DNA of 64,000 nucleotides from an uncultured bacterium (GTDB taxonomy: Bacteria; Planctomycetota; JAJSAM01; JAJVHW01), in contig CALKVK010000032.1 in assembly GCA_937996235.1 (NCBI GenBank), forward strand, positions 248,001-312,000. The letters are read 5' to 3'. Shown piece after piece: positions 8,818-17,730 of the stretch. The notes below the pieces were generated by a model that saw only the letters and a list, made by a program, of their open reading frames with translations, did no database searches and was not told the origin of the DNA. The position numbers and the translations under genes are program-made. Positions within the stretch are counted from its first letter, which is position 1; the number at the start of each line of letters is the position of its first letter.

Positions 8818-9462
8818 TTGAGCAGCATCGCCCCCATCGATGCGATGGGACAGGAGCGCTACGGGCTGAAGACGTTCGGCTACACGCCGGGCAAGTTCGC
8901 CATGTGGCTGTTCCTCGCCTCGGACGCCATGGGCTTCGTCGGTCTGATCGGCGCGTACATCATCCTGCGCGCGAGCTACGTCGGCTCGACCTGGGTGCCG
9001 ACCGTCGGCGACTGGACGGAGCACGGCGGTGGCGGCCTGCCGCACCTCGACACGACCGTGACCGGCATCAACACGTTCATCCTGATCGTGTCGTCGTTCA
9101 CGATGGTGCGCGCGCTCAGCGCGATCGGGAAGGGCAACCAGGCGGGCCTGAAGCTCTGGCTCGGTGCGACGATCCTCGGCGGCGCCACGTTCCTGGGCGT
9201 GCAGGTGTACGAGTACTCGCACCTGATGGCGCACGGGCTGCACATGCAGTCGCACCTGTACGGCGCGACCTTCTACATCTGCACCGCGTTCCACGGTGCG
9301 CACGTCCTCTCGGGCGTCATCTACCTCTCGTGCATCTGGATCGCCGCGGCGCGCGGTCGGTACACCGCCGAGAGCCACAGCCCGGTCGAGCTCGTGGGCC
9401 TCTTCTGGCACTTCGTGGACCTCGTCTGGATCATCCTGTTCACGATCGTCTACCTGATCTGA
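8818..9462 (+). CDS. ctaE: Heme-copper oxidase subunit III
   Basis: 214 residues from a TTG start, chosen because GGAGGTGA lies just upstream. The protein has five hydrophobic spans and the subunit III signatures WLFLASDAMGF, HLYGATFYICTAFHGAHVLSG and FWHFVDLVWIILFTIVYL. Subunit III stabilises the catalytic subunit I of aa3/caa3-type oxidases and carries no metal centre itself. Subunits I and II are not in this window, so this cluster is split from them or lies apart on the chromosome. Subunit IV follows after 10 bases. Confidence 0.93.
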   Translation: MSSIAPIDAMGQERYGLKTFGYTPGKFAMWLFLASDAMGFVGLIGAYIILRASYVGSTWVPTVGDWTEHGGGGLPHLDTTVTGINTFILIVSSFTMVRALSAIGKGNQAGLKLWLGATILGGATFLGVQVYEYSHLMAHGLHMQSHLYGATFYICTAFHGAHVLSGVIYLSCIWIAAARGRYTAESHSPVELVGLFWHFVDLVWIILFTIVYLI

Positions 9463-9472
9463 GGGGAGCGCC

Positions 9473-9814
9473 ATGCACGCGGAACACCACGGTTCGGAAG
9501 TGCAGCACGACGCCGCCCACGGCGGGGACCACATGCGCCAGTACTGGCGTGTGATCATCTCGCTCGCGGTGCTGACCGCCGTCGAGTTCGGCGTCGCGAT
9601 CCCGCTCCACGGCCGCGAGGGCGCGATCCTCATGCTGGGCATCCTCGCCCTGCTCGGACTCGCCGCGTGGAAGGCCGCGCTCGTGGGCCGCTGCTTCATG
9701 CACCTGCAGTACGACCCGCGGCTCCTGTCGCTGATCGCGATCACGCCCGTCGTGCTGGCCGGTCCGCTCCTCGCGGTGGGCGTGTTCGACGGTCGCCACG
9801 GCCCGAACTTCTGA
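9473..9814 (+). CDS. Cytochrome c oxidase subunit IV family protein
   Basis: 113 residues. The ATG lies 10 bases after subunit III behind GAGGGGAG. A His-rich N-terminus (MHAEHHGSEVQHDAAHGGDHM) is followed by three membrane segments (~25-45, ~50-70, ~85-105). The middle contains GRCFMHLQYDPR, typical of the small CtaF/COX4-prokaryotic subunit. It assembles with subunit III in the inner membrane. The His-rich tail is unusual and might bind metal, but this is only suggested by composition. Confidence 0.85.
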   Translation: MHAEHHGSEVQHDAAHGGDHMRQYWRVIISLAVLTAVEFGVAIPLHGREGAILMLGILALLGLAAWKAALVGRCFMHLQYDPRLLSLIAITPVVLAGPLLAVGVFDGRHGPNF

Positions 9815-9834
9815 ACCGCCCGGCGCGCCGCCGC

Positions 9835-9863
9835 GTCCCGTCTCGCCACGACCCGGACGGGAC
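9835..9863 (+). terminator. 8-bp hairpin after the oxidase genes
   Basis: GTCCCGTC (9835-9842) pairs perfectly with GACGGGAC (9856-9863) across a 13-nt loop, 20 bases after the subunit IV stop. It also overlaps the region where a -35 box for the next gene would lie, so it could be an operator instead. Confidence 0.3.
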
Positions 9864-9865
9864 CG

Positions 9866-9871
9866 TACGCT
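9866..9871 (+). promoter_or_regulatory. Candidate -10 for a leaderless transcript (TACGCT)
   Basis: TACGCT ends exactly 6 bases before the ATG at 9878 and there is no Shine-Dalgarno. This fits a transcript that starts at or next to the start codon. The same spacing is seen at 23049 (minus), 23148, 62222 and 62885. Confidence 0.45.
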
Positions 9872-9877
9872 CTCGGG

Positions 9878-11224
9878 ATGATGCGTCCCGCCGCCGCGGC
9901 GATCGTCGCCGCGCTCGTCCTGAGCGCCGCCGTCGCTCCGCCGCGTGAGCCCGTCAGCGCCGCGCCGTCGGGCTCGGCGCGCAAGCTGGTCGACGCCTAC
10001 CTGAAGGCACGCAAGGATGCGGACCGCGAGCGCGCGTGGGCGGAGATCGAGGCCTGCGCGCCGCTGACGCCGGCAGACGTGGCCGACCTCGCGCCGCGCC
10101 TGCTCGAGGGTGTCCGCAAGCAGCGCCGCAAGATCGAGTCGGGCCGCTCGGAGTGGTTCGACGAGAAGAAGGACGGCTGGCAGGGGCTCTACCTGACCAG
10201 CGGCAAGGGCAGGAAGGGTCTCGTGCTCGCACTCCACGGCGGCGGCGCGGGGGCGGGGGACGCCGGGCAGGCGGAGTCGTCGTTCGCGGGCGAGATCTCG
10301 GGGCTCGGGATGCGCGGCGTCTACCCGGAGGTCCTCCGCAAGACCGAGTACGGCTGGACGGACCCGCCCGAGACGGAGCGGTGGATCATCGAGGAGTTGA
10401 TCCCCGCGGCGATCCGCACGTGGGACGTGGACCCGAACCGCGTGTACGTGACCGGCCACTCGATGGGGGGCTACGGCACGTGGACCTACGGCGCCATCCA
10501 CGCCGACCGCTTCGCGGCGGGGGCGGCGTTCGCGGGCGCCCCGACGGTGTACTGGGCGCCGGGCCAGAAGGACCAGAAGGCCGACGGCGTCGTCGACGGC
10601 TACCTGCCGAACCTCTACCGCCTGCCGCTCTTCGTGTACCAGAGCCTCGACGACCGCAACGTCCCGGCCGCCGCGAACGTCTTCGCCTGTGCGCGCCTCG
10701 ACGAGCTGCGCGCGTCGGACCCGGCCGGCTGGGAGCACGTCTACGAGCAGGTGGACGGCCGCGGGCACGCGTTCCCCGAGAAGGGGCCGGGTCCCGGACT
10801 CGAGTGGATGGCGTCGCACGTGCGCGACCCGCGGCCGGTGCGCGTGCGCTGGCAGCCGTCCCGCGCGTGGAAGCACACGTTCTACTGGGTGCGCTGGGAC
10901 GATCCGTGGCTCGGCGCCGAACTCGTCGCGTCCGTGGACCGCGAGGCCAACGCGATCGAGGTGACGATTGCGCGGCCGCGTTCGGCGACGCCACGCGAGA
11001 CCGAAGCGGAGCGCGAGGCGCACGTCGCGACGCTCTCGTTCCACGTCGACGGGCGGCTCGTGGACATGGCGCGCGAGGTCGTGGTCCGCGTGGACGGCGT
11101 CGAGCGCTTCCGCGGCGTTCCCGAGCTCGAGCTCGCGACGCTCGTGCGCAGCGTCGAGGAGCGTGAGGACCCGGAGTACGCGTTCGCCGCCCGGCTCCGT
11201 CTGCGGGCGGCGGGCGGGGACTAA
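9878..11224 (+). CDS. Exported alpha/beta hydrolase (serine hydrolase, peptidase/esterase-like)
   Basis: 448 residues (two ATGs in tandem at 9878/9881) with a signal peptide of ~25 residues. The hydrolase fold runs from about residue 85 to 310. LALHGGGAGAGD forms the oxyanion region, GHSMGGYGTW the nucleophile elbow (Ser), SLDDRNVP the Asp and GRGHAFPEKG the His, so the triad is complete. It resembles the PHB-depolymerase/putative-peptidase group of secreted hydrolases. The last ~130 residues form a beta-rich C-terminal domain that I cannot name. It is probably a monocistronic, leaderless gene. Confidence 0.8.
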   Translation: MMRPAAAAIVAALVLSAAVAPPREPVSAAPSGSARKLVDAYLKARKDADRERAWAEIEACAPLTPADVADLAPRLLEGVRKQRRKIESGRSEWFDEKKDGWQGLYLTSGKGRKGLVLALHGGGAGAGDAGQAESSFAGEISGLGMRGVYPEVLRKTEYGWTDPPETERWIIEELIPAAIRTWDVDPNRVYVTGHSMGGYGTWTYGAIHADRFAAGAAFAGAPTVYWAPGQKDQKADGVVDGYLPNLYRLPLFVYQSLDDRNVPAAANVFACARLDELRASDPAGWEHVYEQVDGRGHAFPEKGPGPGLEWMASHVRDPRPVRVRWQPSRAWKHTFYWVRWDDPWLGAELVASVDREANAIEVTIARPRSATPRETEAEREAHVATLSFHVDGRLVDMAREVVVRVDGVERFRGVPELELATLVRSVEEREDPEYAFAARLRLRAAGGD

Positions 11225-11381
11225 TGGCTCCCCGCGCCGGTGCCGGTGCGTAAGATGAGGCGCCCGGCGACGTGATCCGGTAGGAAGCGCGATCGGGGGG
11301 GCGCGGGGCGGGGCGCAGCGTCCTCTGCCCGTTCGTGCCCGCCCGTCGCGGCGCTGCCGCAAGCCGATCGAGAGGACGTTC

Positions 11382-12131
11382 GTGCGGATCGCCATCATCT
11401 CGGACCTGCACGCCAACATCGAGGCGCTGGACGCCGTTCTCGCCCACATCGCGGGCCAGAACGTCACCGACATGGTCTGCCTCGGCGACGTCATCGGCTA
11501 CGGGCCCAACCCGCGCGAGTGCATCCAGATCGTCAAGAACGTCCGCTTCTGCCTCATGGGCAACCACGAGGAGGCGGTGATGTTCTACGGCGAGGACTTC
11601 AACGAGAAGGCCCGGCAGGCGCTCGAGTGGACGAAGGAGCAGCTCAACTCGCCGGCGTTCGACCGCAGCGAGAACTACGAGATGTGGAACTTCCTCGGCG
11701 GCCTCGAGGAGAGCCACACCGAGGGCGACGTGCTGTACGTCCACGGCTCGCCGCGCGTGCCGACCAAGGAGTACATGGTTCCGCAGGACATCCGGAACCG
11801 GGAGAAGATGACCGAGATCTTCTCCATGATCCCGTCGCTGTGCTTCGTCGGACACAGCCACATCCCCGGCGTCTACACCGACAACTTCCGCTTCCTCACG
11901 CCGGACCGGCTGGGCGGCAAGTACACGCACCAGGGCGGAAAGGCGCTGGTGAACGTCGGCTCCGTGGGTCAGCCGCGCGATGGTGACCCGCGCGCTTCGT
12001 ACGTCATCTACGACGGCCGGAACGTCTTCTTCCACCGCGTCGAGTACGACGTGCGCACGACGATGGACAAGATCTACGCCACGCCCGGCCTTCCCAACTA
12101 TCTCGCCGACCGGCTGATCGTCGGCCGCTGA
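11382..12131 (+). CDS. Metallophosphoesterase family protein
   Basis: 249 residues from a GTG start 3-4 bases after GAGGAC. The calcineurin-like motifs are in order: SDLHANIEAL, GDVIGYGPNP, MGNHEEAV, and GHSHIPGV near residue 165, with an HGSPR strand before it. Together they bind two metal ions for phosphoester hydrolysis. The layout matches the cytosolic YfcE/YmdB-like single-domain group often annotated as predicted phosphodiesterase. The substrate is unknown. The 157 bases upstream contain TAAGAT (11251-11256), which could be its -10. Confidence 0.88.
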   Translation: MRIAIISDLHANIEALDAVLAHIAGQNVTDMVCLGDVIGYGPNPRECIQIVKNVRFCLMGNHEEAVMFYGEDFNEKARQALEWTKEQLNSPAFDRSENYEMWNFLGGLEESHTEGDVLYVHGSPRVPTKEYMVPQDIRNREKMTEIFSMIPSLCFVGHSHIPGVYTDNFRFLTPDRLGGKYTHQGGKALVNVGSVGQPRDGDPRASYVIYDGRNVFFHRVEYDVRTTMDKIYATPGLPNYLADRLIVGR

Positions 12132-12255
12132 CCGGGCGGGGTGCGACGCGTGCGCGGCGAACGTGCGCGCGGCGACGCGGTTGTCGGAGGCGCGCCCCGC
12201 GCGCGCGTCCCGCAGCCGAGCACCCCGGGCCGCCGCCCCACGGAGACCCCGACGA

Positions 12256-14037
12256 ATGGAGAAGCGCGTCGTCCTGGCGATGGTCCTGAGCGTCGTCCTG
12301 CTCATGGGCTGGTCCGCTCTGGCCCGCAGGTACGCTCCGCCCCCGGCGCCGCCGCGGACGACCGTCGCCCCGGCGGACGGGCAGGGCGGACCGGACGCGC
12401 CGGCCGTACCGCCGCCGCCGCCGCCGCCGGACGGGCACGGCGACGCGTCCGCGCCGGGCGCCGTCCCCGCCCCCGTGGCCGAGGACGCGCCGCCGACGAC
12501 GCTCGACGTGGACCCGGGCCGCATCCGCTTCCGCGCGACCTCGGCGGGCGCCGGCCTCCAGCGCGCCGCGGTGTGGGCCTGCCCGGTGCACGCGGTCGAC
12601 GATCCGGAGGCGCAGGACGACCCGGGTGTCGTCTCCGAGTCGCCCCCGGGCATGCCCGGCTTCCTCGCGACGAACCTGCTGGGCAGCGACCTCTACCGGC
12701 GCAACTGGACCCTCACGCGCGACGGCAACGGCTTCGTCGCGTCGATCGACGATCCCGAGCGGGGCGTGCGTCTCACGAAGACGGTGACGCCGGTCGCCAC
12801 GGAGGCGGATCCGTACGGCATCGACGTGGAGATCCGGGTCGAGGGACTCGGAACGGGGACGGGGCGCGCGCTGACGCTCGAGGTGGTCGGTCCGGCCACC
12901 GTGCCGTCGTCGACGCCGTTCCCGGAGGACGGTGTCTGCGTCGCGCGTCCCGACCAGGACCTTTCGGTGCGCCACGCCGACGCGATCGTGAAGGAGCTCA
13001 CGGCGAACCCCACGTTCGAGGAGTCGGCGGCCGGCGGGCTCACGTGGGTCGGCACGCGCAACGGGTTCCACCTCGGCGCACTCGGATTCGTCGGGCCCGT
13101 CCCCGAGGGGGCGGCGGTCGGCTTCGTGCAGGGCGCGGCGACCCTCCACGGTGCGGCGCAGCCCGTGCTCGTTGCGGCGCCGACGCTGCGCATGCCCGTC
13201 GTGGTCCCCGCGGCGGGTCAGGTCGTGACGCTGCGCCTGCGCGCGTTCGCCGGTCCGAACAGCCGCCCGCTCCTCACGGCGGAGGATTCCCCGTACCGCG
13301 CGTACGCGGACGCGGTCGTCAACCGCGGCTTCTTCTTCCTGCGCTTCGGCTGGATCTCTCGCATCCTCGGCTGGTTCCTGCGCGTGCTGGCGTCGACCGG
13401 CATGGGCTACGGCGTCGCGATCGTGTGCCTCACGGTCATCGTGCGCGGACTGCTCTTCCCGATCTCGAAGAAGTCGCAGATCTCGATGCGCGTCCACGGC
13501 AAGAAGATGCAGCTCCTGAAGCCGCGCATGGACGCGATCAAGGAGAAGATCAAGGACCAGCGCAAGCAGCAGGAAGCGATCATGAAGCTGATGCGCGAGG
13601 AGAAGGTGTCGCCGGTGCCCGGCGGCTGCCTGCTCGCGTTCATCCAGATGCCGATCTGGATCAGCCTCTACGGCGTGCTCCAGAGCACGTTCGAGCTGCG
13701 CCACGAGCGCTTCCTGTGGGCGGCCGACCTCACGCGCCCGGACCACCTGCTGCGGCTGCCGTTCACCGACGGGCTGTGGATCGTCGACGGGTGGCTGAAC
13801 CTCTTCCCGATCCTGATGATGATCACGTGGGGGATCTCGTCGTTCATGGCGCCCCTGCCCGACGACCCGCAGCAGCGGCAGACGGCGAAGATGATGCGCT
13901 GGATGCCCATGCTGTTCGGCGTGATGCTCTACAACTACGCCTCCGGCCTGTGCATCTACATGACGTGTTCGGCCATCTGGTCGATCGGCGAGATGCAGCT
14001 CATCAAGCGCGTGTGGCTCGCGAAGCTCGACCTCTGA
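12256..14037 (+). CDS. yidC: Membrane protein insertase YidC
   Basis: 593 residues. The ATG at 12256 was chosen because it opens into the first TM helix (RVVLAMVLSVVLLMGWSAL). A Pro/Ala-rich linker (~30-80) leads to the large periplasmic beta-sandwich domain of Gram-negative YidC (~85-370). The conserved core follows with about five TM helices (~390-590), the hydrophilic cytoplasmic hairpin (KKSQISMRVHGKKMQLLKP) and the conserved GGCLLAFIQMPIWISLYGVL. It inserts inner-membrane proteins alone or with SecYEG. The usual neighbours rnpA, rpmH and mnmE are absent, which is atypical. Confidence 0.95.
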   Translation: MEKRVVLAMVLSVVLLMGWSALARRYAPPPAPPRTTVAPADGQGGPDAPAVPPPPPPPDGHGDASAPGAVPAPVAEDAPPTTLDVDPGRIRFRATSAGAGLQRAAVWACPVHAVDDPEAQDDPGVVSESPPGMPGFLATNLLGSDLYRRNWTLTRDGNGFVASIDDPERGVRLTKTVTPVATEADPYGIDVEIRVEGLGTGTGRALTLEVVGPATVPSSTPFPEDGVCVARPDQDLSVRHADAIVKELTANPTFEESAAGGLTWVGTRNGFHLGALGFVGPVPEGAAVGFVQGAATLHGAAQPVLVAAPTLRMPVVVPAAGQVVTLRLRAFAGPNSRPLLTAEDSPYRAYADAVVNRGFFFLRFGWISRILGWFLRVLASTGMGYGVAIVCLTVIVRGLLFPISKKSQISMRVHGKKMQLLKPRMDAIKEKIKDQRKQQEAIMKLMREEKVSPVPGGCLLAFIQMPIWISLYGVLQSTFELRHERFLWAADLTRPDHLLRLPFTDGLWIVDGWLNLFPILMMITWGISSFMAPLPDDPQQRQTAKMMRWMPMLFGVMLYNYASGLCIYMTCSAIWSIGEMQLIKRVWLAKLDL

Positions 14038-14359
14038 GCCGCGCCCGGCCCGCCCTGCACTGTCCCCGCCCGCGCGTACCATCCTGACGTGCGCGCGGGC
14101 TCCGGCGGCCCGTCGGCACACCGGCGTCCGGAAGGGCCGCCGGCGTCCGGCCTCGAGTCGCCCGCGACCGTCCCGCGAGGCGCCGTCCGCACGCGGACGC
14201 GCGCCGCGTACGGCCCTCGCGTGGATGCGGAAACGGCTTGTGGCGCAACGGGTTGGGTCCTAGACTGCCTGCCATCGCAAGATCCTGGGGTGGCCGGGCG
14301 CGGGGACCGTCGTGTCCGCTCTGCCCGGGGCCGGCGCCCGGGCTCGTGGGGAGCCGCGC
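14038..14359 (+). other. 322-bp intergenic region with the nrdR promoter
   Basis: No convincing gene is present. A frame opens at GTG 14089 and continues into the reductase-like gene, but its protein is compositional noise up to 14860. A TACCAT hexamer ends 6 bases before that GTG. The only well-formed promoter is at 14238-14266. Confidence 0.5.
14238..14266 (+). promoter_or_regulatory. Sigma-70-like promoter of the nrdR operon
   Basis: TTGTGG (14238-14243), a 17-nt spacer and TAGACT (14261-14266) give a leader of about 85 bases before nrdR. No obvious NrdR-box pair is visible near it. Confidence 0.5.
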
Positions 14360-14863
14360 ATGCGTTGTCCGTTCTGCAAGGAGAACCGCGACAAGGTCAT
14401 CGACTCCCGCGAGAGCTCCGACGGCTTCATCATCCGTCGGCGTCGGGAGTGCGAGGGCTGCGAGCGGCGCTTCACCACGCGGGAGCGCATCGAGGAGACG
14501 CCGCTGCGCGTCATCAAGCGCGACGGCAGCCGCGAGGACTTCGAGCGGCGCAAGATCCTGATGGGCCTGCTCACGGCGTGTCAGAAGCGGCCGATCGCGA
14601 CCGACGACCTCGAGAAGATCGTCCAGCGCGTCGAGGAGCGCATCCTCGACACCGCCGATCGCGAGATCGAGACCGAGGCGATCGGCGACATGGTCATGCG
14701 CGAGCTCGCCGGGATCGACAAGGTCGCGTACGTCCGCTTCGCGTCGGTGTACCGCAACTTCGAGTCGCCCGAGGACTTCGAGGCGATCGCGCAGCAGGTC
14801 GCGAAGCCCGCTCGGCGCGCGGCGCGCAAGTCGCAGAAGGCGAAGGAGCCCGAGGCCACGTGA
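14360..14863 (+). CDS. nrdR: Transcriptional repressor NrdR
   Basis: 167 residues from an ATG behind GGGGAG. It starts with the zinc ribbon MRCPFCK...ECEGCERRF, two CxxC pairs that bind DNA. An ATP-cone domain follows (residues ~45-140: VIKRDGSREDFERRKI, then VEERILDTADREIETEAIGDMVM). NrdR senses dATP/ATP through the cone and represses ribonucleotide reductase operons. The stop overlaps the next start (GTGA), so it is coupled to a reductase-like gene, consistent with control of its own operon. A Lys/Ala-rich tail is added at the C-terminus. Confidence 0.95.
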   Translation: MRCPFCKENRDKVIDSRESSDGFIIRRRRECEGCERRFTTRERIEETPLRVIKRDGSREDFERRKILMGLLTACQKRPIATDDLEKIVQRVEERILDTADREIETEAIGDMVMRELAGIDKVAYVRFASVYRNFESPEDFEAIAQQVAKPARRAARKSQKAKEPEAT

Positions 14864-16959
14864 GGCGCGTGGCCCTGGTCCGCCGGCGCGACGGCGAGAC
14901 GGTCGCCTTCGAGCAGCAGCGCGTCCGCGACGCGGTCGAGCGTGCGCTGCTGGCGACCGGCGGACCGGACCGCGGTCTCTCCGAGCACGTCGCGGCGATG
15001 GTCGAGCTGTTCCTCGACAAGACCTACTTCGACGAGATCCCGACCACCGACCAGGTCGAGGACATGGTCGAGAAGGTCCTCATGGACACCGGCCACGCCG
15101 AGGCGGCGAAGGCGTTCATCCTCCACCGCGAGCGGCGGCGCCGCATGCGCGAGGCGCGCGAGGCGCGCGACGCGCGCCTGCAGCCGACGCTGTTCGACAA
15201 CCGCGTCGTCGTCGTCGACGACGCCGTCGAGGGCCGTGCGGCCGCCTTCTCGCGCGAGCGGCTCGCGCGCACGCTCTCGGCCGACGGCTCGGTCACGCGC
15301 GCCCTCGCCGACGACGTCGCGGCGGCGGTCGAGATGCGGCTCCGCGCGGGCGGCGTCGCGCGTGCCCCGGCCGCGCTCGTCCGCGCGCTCGCGGAGGCGG
15401 AGCTCCTCGAGCGGAGCGCGGCGCTCGACCTGCGACGGCGCGGCGGCGCCGTGCTCGCGCCGGAGCGCCTCGCCGCGGCCCTCTATCGCAAGGGCACCGG
15501 CGGACCCGCCGCGCCCGGCGGCGCGCCGTTCCCCGCCGTCGCCGCGACCGAGCTCGGGGGCGCCGCACTGCGCTGCCACGCGCTCGGCGAGCTGCTCCCG
15601 GCCGACGTGGCGCGCGCGCACCAGGACGGCGACGTGCACGTGCACGGGCTCTCGCTCCCGGCGGCGCTCTTCTCGGCATCGCTCTCGCCGCGCGACGTCG
15701 CGGAGGGCAACGCGCCGGGCGCGGCCTCGCGCGTCCCCGCCGACGCGGCGCGCAGCGCACGGCGCCTCACGGCGATGCTCGGGCGCAGCGCGCGCTTCCT
15801 CGGCGCGGCCGTCATCGACGGCGTCGCGGTCGTGGACGTACCCGACGCGTACGCGCCGCTCCTCGCGTCGGCCGACCGCGACGCGCTCGCCGAGGAGGCG
15901 TGGCACCTGCTCCTCGAGTGCTCGGCGGACGTCGGCGGCCGCCGCGTCGCGCTCGACCTCTCGCCCGTCGCCGACGCGGGCGAGGAGACGGCATCGGCGG
16001 CGTTCGCGACGGCACTGCTGCGCGCGCACGGGCGGCGCGAGGGGCTGCCCGGGGCCGACCTCCTGCCGCTGCCCGTCGTGACCGTCTCGGATCGCGCGTT
16101 CGAGAGCGACGCGGCGCGCGACGTGCTGCGCCTCGCCGCGGACGCCGTGCTGCGCGGCTCCACGGTCGTGTTCCCTCTCGTGCGCGGCGCGGCGCCCGCC
16201 GCCTCGCCGCGCGACGTGCGCCGCGGAGCGAGCGCGCGGCCGGCGCGCGCGTGCGCGGGACGCATCACGCTGAACCTGCCCCGGCTCGCGCGCCGCGTCG
16301 GACGCGGCCGCATCGAGGGCTTCCTGCGCGCGTGCGACCGCCTCGTCGACCTGGCCGCTGCGGGGCATCAGGCGCGCCGCGAGCTCCTCGCGCAGGTGGC
16401 GGGCGCCTCGGGCGGCTGCCTGGCGCCGCTCCTGCGCGGACCGCGCGGGCGCACGCCGCTCTACGACCTCGCCGACGCGACGTGGTCCTTCGGCGTCACG
16501 GGTCTGAACGAGACGGCGCAGCTCCTCTGCGGCTTCGAGCTGCACGACGACGACGAGGGCGCGGCGCGGCTCGCACGCCGCATCGCGTCGTACCTGGCGC
16601 TGCGCGTGCGCGAGGCGGGCGCAGCCGGCGACTTCCACGCGACGCTCGACTCCGACGACGACGCGGACACGGCGCAGCGCCTCTTCGCCGCCGACCGGCT
16701 CGACGCGCCCGCGGCGATGTCCGACCACTTCCCCGATCGCAGCTCGTACTCGCCGGGCGTCGCCGTCCGCGAGGACGCGCCGGTCGACCTCCTCGCACGC
16801 ATCGACCACGAGGAGGCGCTGCACGCGAACCTTGCGACGGCGACGCTCCGGGTGCGGCTCGCGGCGGGGGACACGGGCGGCCCCGACGGGATCGTCGCGC
16901 TCCTGCGCAAGCTCCTCAGGGCGGGTGCCGCCGAGCGCGTGGAGGTGGCGACGTGGTGA
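14860..16959 (+). CDS. Class III (anaerobic) ribonucleotide reductase-like protein lacking the glycyl-radical domain
   Basis: 699 residues from the GTG overlapping the nrdR stop. Residues 1-95 are an ATP cone (LVRRRDGETVAFEQQRV...YFDEIPTTDQVEDMVEKVL). The barrel region keeps NrdD landmarks: AHQDGDVHVHGLSLP (~255-270, compare GDIHIHDL), RITLNLPRLA (~465-475) and GVTGLNETAQLL (~546-557). The protein stops at RVEVATW, where NrdD would go on into its zinc-binding CxxC pairs and the RVxGY glycyl-radical loop. The cysteine region before the NLPRLA strand is also unlike the active-site MGCRT. A partner radical-SAM gene follows at once. What is seen is a family member without the known radical and thiyl residues, so ribonucleotide reduction is doubtful. 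Confidence 0.7.
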   Translation: MRRVALVRRRDGETVAFEQQRVRDAVERALLATGGPDRGLSEHVAAMVELFLDKTYFDEIPTTDQVEDMVEKVLMDTGHAEAAKAFILHRERRRRMREAREARDARLQPTLFDNRVVVVDDAVEGRAAAFSRERLARTLSADGSVTRALADDVAAAVEMRLRAGGVARAPAALVRALAEAELLERSAALDLRRRGGAVLAPERLAAALYRKGTGGPAAPGGAPFPAVAATELGGAALRCHALGELLPADVARAHQDGDVHVHGLSLPAALFSASLSPRDVAEGNAPGAASRVPADAARSARRLTAMLGRSARFLGAAVIDGVAVVDVPDAYAPLLASADRDALAEEAWHLLLECSADVGGRRVALDLSPVADAGEETASAAFATALLRAHGRREGLPGADLLPLPVVTVSDRAFESDAARDVLRLAADAVLRGSTVVFPLVRGAAPAASPRDVRRGASARPARACAGRITLNLPRLARRVGRGRIEGFLRACDRLVDLAAAGHQARRELLAQVAGASGGCLAPLLRGPRGRTPLYDLADATWSFGVTGLNETAQLLCGFELHDDDEGAARLARRIASYLALRVREAGAAGDFHATLDSDDDADTAQRLFAADRLDAPAAMSDHFPDRSSYSPGVAVREDAPVDLLARIDHEEALHANLATATLRVRLAAGDTGGPDGIVALLRKLLRAGAAERVEVATW

Positions 16960-17690
16960 GGCGTGCGCCGCCGCTGCCCCCCGTGCGCGGACTCCAGCCG
17001 ATGTCGCTGACGGCGTGGGAGGGGCGCGTCACCGCGGTGCTGCAGATCCAGGGCTGCAACTTCCACTGCCCGGACTGCCCCGTGCCGCACCTGATCGCCA
17101 CGTCCGTCGAAGGGGGCTCGATCCCGATCGAGAGCGCGCTCGAGGCGCTGTACCGCCGCCGGCGCTGGCTCGACGCGGTCGTCATCGCCGGCGGCGAGCC
17201 CACGCTGCACGAGGGCACGCGCGAGCTCGTCCGGCTGGTCCGCGAGTTCGGCCTGCGCGTGCGGCTGCACACGAACGGCTCGAACCCGCTCGCGCTGCGC
17301 GAACTGCTCGACACCGGCGAGCTCGCCAGCGTCTCGATGACCGTGCGCGGTCCGCTCGACCCGACCTACGCCGTCGCCGTCGGCGCGCGCGTGCGCCTCG
17401 CGAACGTCTACGAGTGCGTCGAGCTGCTCCTGCGCGCGCCGGGGGAGCACGAGTTCCGCGTGCCGTGGCTCCCGCAGGTCGTCGAACACGACCAGATGGT
17501 GGCCGTGCTGCGCATGCTCGCGGGTGCGCGCCGTGTCGTGCTCGAGCCGGCGCGCGACGGTTCGCCCGGAGTCCGGACGCTCCAGCAGGTGGGGCGTGCG
17601 GCCGGCACCTACGTCGAGAGCTGCGTCGTGGCGGCGCGGCCCGGACAGGACTTCGGCGCGCGGGGCCGCTCCCGCAGTGTGTCGCCGTGA
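16956..17690 (+). CDS. Radical SAM activase-like protein (NrdG2/PflA type)
   Basis: 244 residues from a GTG that overlaps the previous stop (GTGA), behind GGAGGTGG. CNFHCPDC is the CxxxCxxC cluster-binding motif for the 4Fe-4S/SAM centre. AGGEPTLH is the GGE motif, and RLHTNGSNP fits the usual barrel. The start, LTAWEGRVTAVLQIQGCNF, matches the anaerobic ribonucleotide reductase activating proteins of the NrdG2 (TIGR02495-like) group. Those activases put a radical on a glycine, yet the adjacent reductase-like protein has no such glycine. It may act on another protein or on a different chemistry. Confidence 0.8.
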   Translation: MRRAPPLPPVRGLQPMSLTAWEGRVTAVLQIQGCNFHCPDCPVPHLIATSVEGGSIPIESALEALYRRRRWLDAVVIAGGEPTLHEGTRELVRLVREFGLRVRLHTNGSNPLALRELLDTGELASVSMTVRGPLDPTYAVAVGARVRLANVYECVELLLRAPGEHEFRVPWLPQVVEHDQMVAVLRMLAGARRVVLEPARDGSPGVRTLQQVGRAAGTYVESCVVAARPGQDFGARGRSRSVSP

Positions 17691-17730
17691 CCGCACACCG
17701 GGGCGGTCGACCCGCAGGGAGTACCCACGC

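Noticed and set aside
4698..8837. Very long minus-strand frame opposite the RND pump
   Set aside because: A mirror of strong GC bias at third positions. The translation is His/Arg/Asp-rich with no domains, while the plus strand encodes a clear RND protein.
14089..14859. N-terminal extension of the reductase-like gene from GTG 14089
   Set aside because: It would run through nrdR in another frame. The protein has no ATP-cone or other pattern before 14860, and the GTG overlapping the nrdR stop is a better start.
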